From an uncultured Saprospiraceae bacterium (GTDB lineage: Bacteria; Bacteroidota; Bacteroidia; Chitinophagales; Saprospiraceae), in contig CAJQNM010000532.1 in NCBI GenBank assembly GCA_905479665.1, forward strand, positions 1-6,718: 6,718 nucleotides of DNA. Reading direction: 5' to 3'. Position 1 is the first letter of the stretch, and each line of letters starts with the position of its first letter. The notes beneath the pieces are model-generated. The model saw only the letters and a program-made list of their open reading frames with translations. It was not told the origin of the DNA and searched no databases. Of the stretch, positions 6,011-6,718 are shown piece after piece. Made by a program: the position numbers and the translations under genes.

Positions 6011-6718
6011 TCAATCTCGCACACAACGGACAGAATAGCCTCGATTCTTGTCGACTGCAGTTCTTGCTGCACCTTCACTGATGTAGTAAGTTTCGCGTGA
6101 CCAGGCATTAAAGATGCTCGAAGAGGTGCTGGTCCAAAAATTACCGCGAGTGTCTTTGCTGAAGAAATCGTACATGGGGTCATCCGTACGAAAGCCTGCA
6201 GGAAGTACGGTAAAGCCACTTTTATTATTTGCACTTTGGTTGGGACTAGCCCAATGGCTAAATCCTTCTTCTTTGATTTTTCCGCCAGCGACCAATGTGC
6301 CTCCCAAATGGTCGATCATGGTGGTCCACTCTGCATCACTGGGTACATGCCAGTCGGTGGGGCAGAGGCCTCGACTGTCATTTACAGCATACCAGTTGTA
6401 CAGTTTTCCATAAGGTATTTCATAGCTGCTATTGTTGATCCAGTGGCACCATGCTCCATCTGTGGTACTTTTCCAATTGGAAGGATCTTGTACCTCGGTA
6501 ATCGGTATAGGTGCGCAAATACCACAAAATGTTGAATCGTAGCTGCGGACTCTCAAGTTTTCGGCCATCCATTCTTGCGATCCTATTTTTATGGTTTTGT
6601 ATTCATTTCCATCGATGTCAGTTACCGTAGCTAGCTCAAATCCTGTGAGCGATGCCCAAAATACTCCGTTCCAACCTTCAAAGTCTTTGCTGTCGGGATT
6701 GAATCGAATGGTGCCGGG
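6011..6718 (-). CDS. FISUMP-domain surface protein, C-terminal 235 residues (5' end outside window)
   Basis: The frame stays open from the right edge to the TGA at 6011-6013, so the start lies outside the window; the internal ATG at 6568 is not the start. The first visible residues (PGTIRFNPDSKDFEGWNG, then VFWASL) match the short GTIRFN...FEGWNG...W segment often seen before such domains in Bacteroidota surface proteins. The FISUMP domain (named after Fibrobacter succinogenes major paralogous proteins) follows from about residue 32: VTDIDGNEYKTIKIGSQEWMAENL, then YGKLYNWYAV, GLCPTDWHVPSDAEW, KSGFTVLPAGFR, NFWTSTS and the C-terminal YSVRCVRD. C in GLCP and VRCVRD probably form a disulfide. 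Extra cysteines in STFCGIC and AWCHW may form another. The function of the family is unknown; it is usually secreted or cell-surface anchored. It ends 51 bases from the stop of the convergent dehalogenase, with no clear terminator between. Confidence 0.92.
   Translation of the reverse strand, partial: PGTIRFNPDSKDFEGWNGVFWASLTGFELATVTDIDGNEYKTIKIGSQEWMAENLRVRSYDSTFCGICAPIPITEVQDPSNWKSTTDGAWCHWINNSSYEIPYGKLYNWYAVNDSRGLCPTDWHVPSDAEWTTMIDHLGGTLVAGGKIKEEGFSHWASPNQSANNKSGFTVLPAGFRTDDPMYDFFSKDTRGNFWTSTSSSIFNAWSRETYYISEGAARTAVDKNRGYSVRCVRD

Noticed and set aside
5842..6413. Open frames crossing the dehalogenase-FISUMP junction and antisense to the FISUMP gene
   Set aside because: They overlap two well-supported genes in other frames and have no recognisable domains.
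6011..6568. FISUMP gene starting at the ATG at 6568
   Set aside because: The frame is open upstream to the window edge and the upstream residues carry the normal beginning of the domain (VTDIDGNEYKTIKIGSQEW), so this Met is internal.

Overview
The window looks like chromosomal DNA of a Bacteroidota bacterium. The evidence is a FISUMP-domain protein, a TonB-dependent receptor preceded by a TAnnTTTG-type Bacteroidota promoter, and starts that mostly lack a recognisable Shine-Dalgarno. The class cannot be fixed from the sequence. No rRNA, tRNA, CRISPR array or transposase gene is visible.

Layout. From 1 to 2109 on the minus strand lies the start of a molybdenum hydroxylase operon: a complete [2Fe-2S] small subunit (1651-2109) and, 11 bases downstream, the first 546 residues of the large molybdopterin subunit (1639-1, running off the left edge). 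The small-large order and the AYRGAGR loop match the form II CO dehydrogenase-like branch; a FAD-binding medium subunit would be expected beyond the left edge. Bases 2110-2459 are a 350-bp divergent intergenic region. It holds candidate operators near the small-subunit gene, a striking three-tier nested palindrome (2225-2389), and a good Bacteroidota promoter (2415-2444) for the next gene. From 2460 to 4472 lies a full-length TonB-dependent outer-membrane receptor that resembles E. coli YncD, now called PqqU, the PQQ transporter. After it comes a compact toxin-antitoxin pair: a ribbon-helix-helix antitoxin (4557-4796) and a VapC-family PIN toxin (4793-5206), overlapping by 4 bases and bracketed by short 7-bp tandem repeats. 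From 5282 to 5959 lies a type II haloacid dehalogenase with its full catalytic set. Convergent to it, from 6011 to the right edge, lies the C-terminal part of a FISUMP surface protein.

How the genes may work together. The clearest regulatory unit is the divergent pair of oxidoreductase operon and receptor, which share one intergenic region. A receptor that may import a redox cofactor or iron complex, next to a multi-cofactor dehydrogenase, suggests but does not prove a shared role in oxidising small organic substrates. The haloacid dehalogenase would extend that theme. The toxin-antitoxin pair looks like an inserted accessory cassette. No clearly novel multi-gene system is evident; the most unexplained structure is the nested palindrome.
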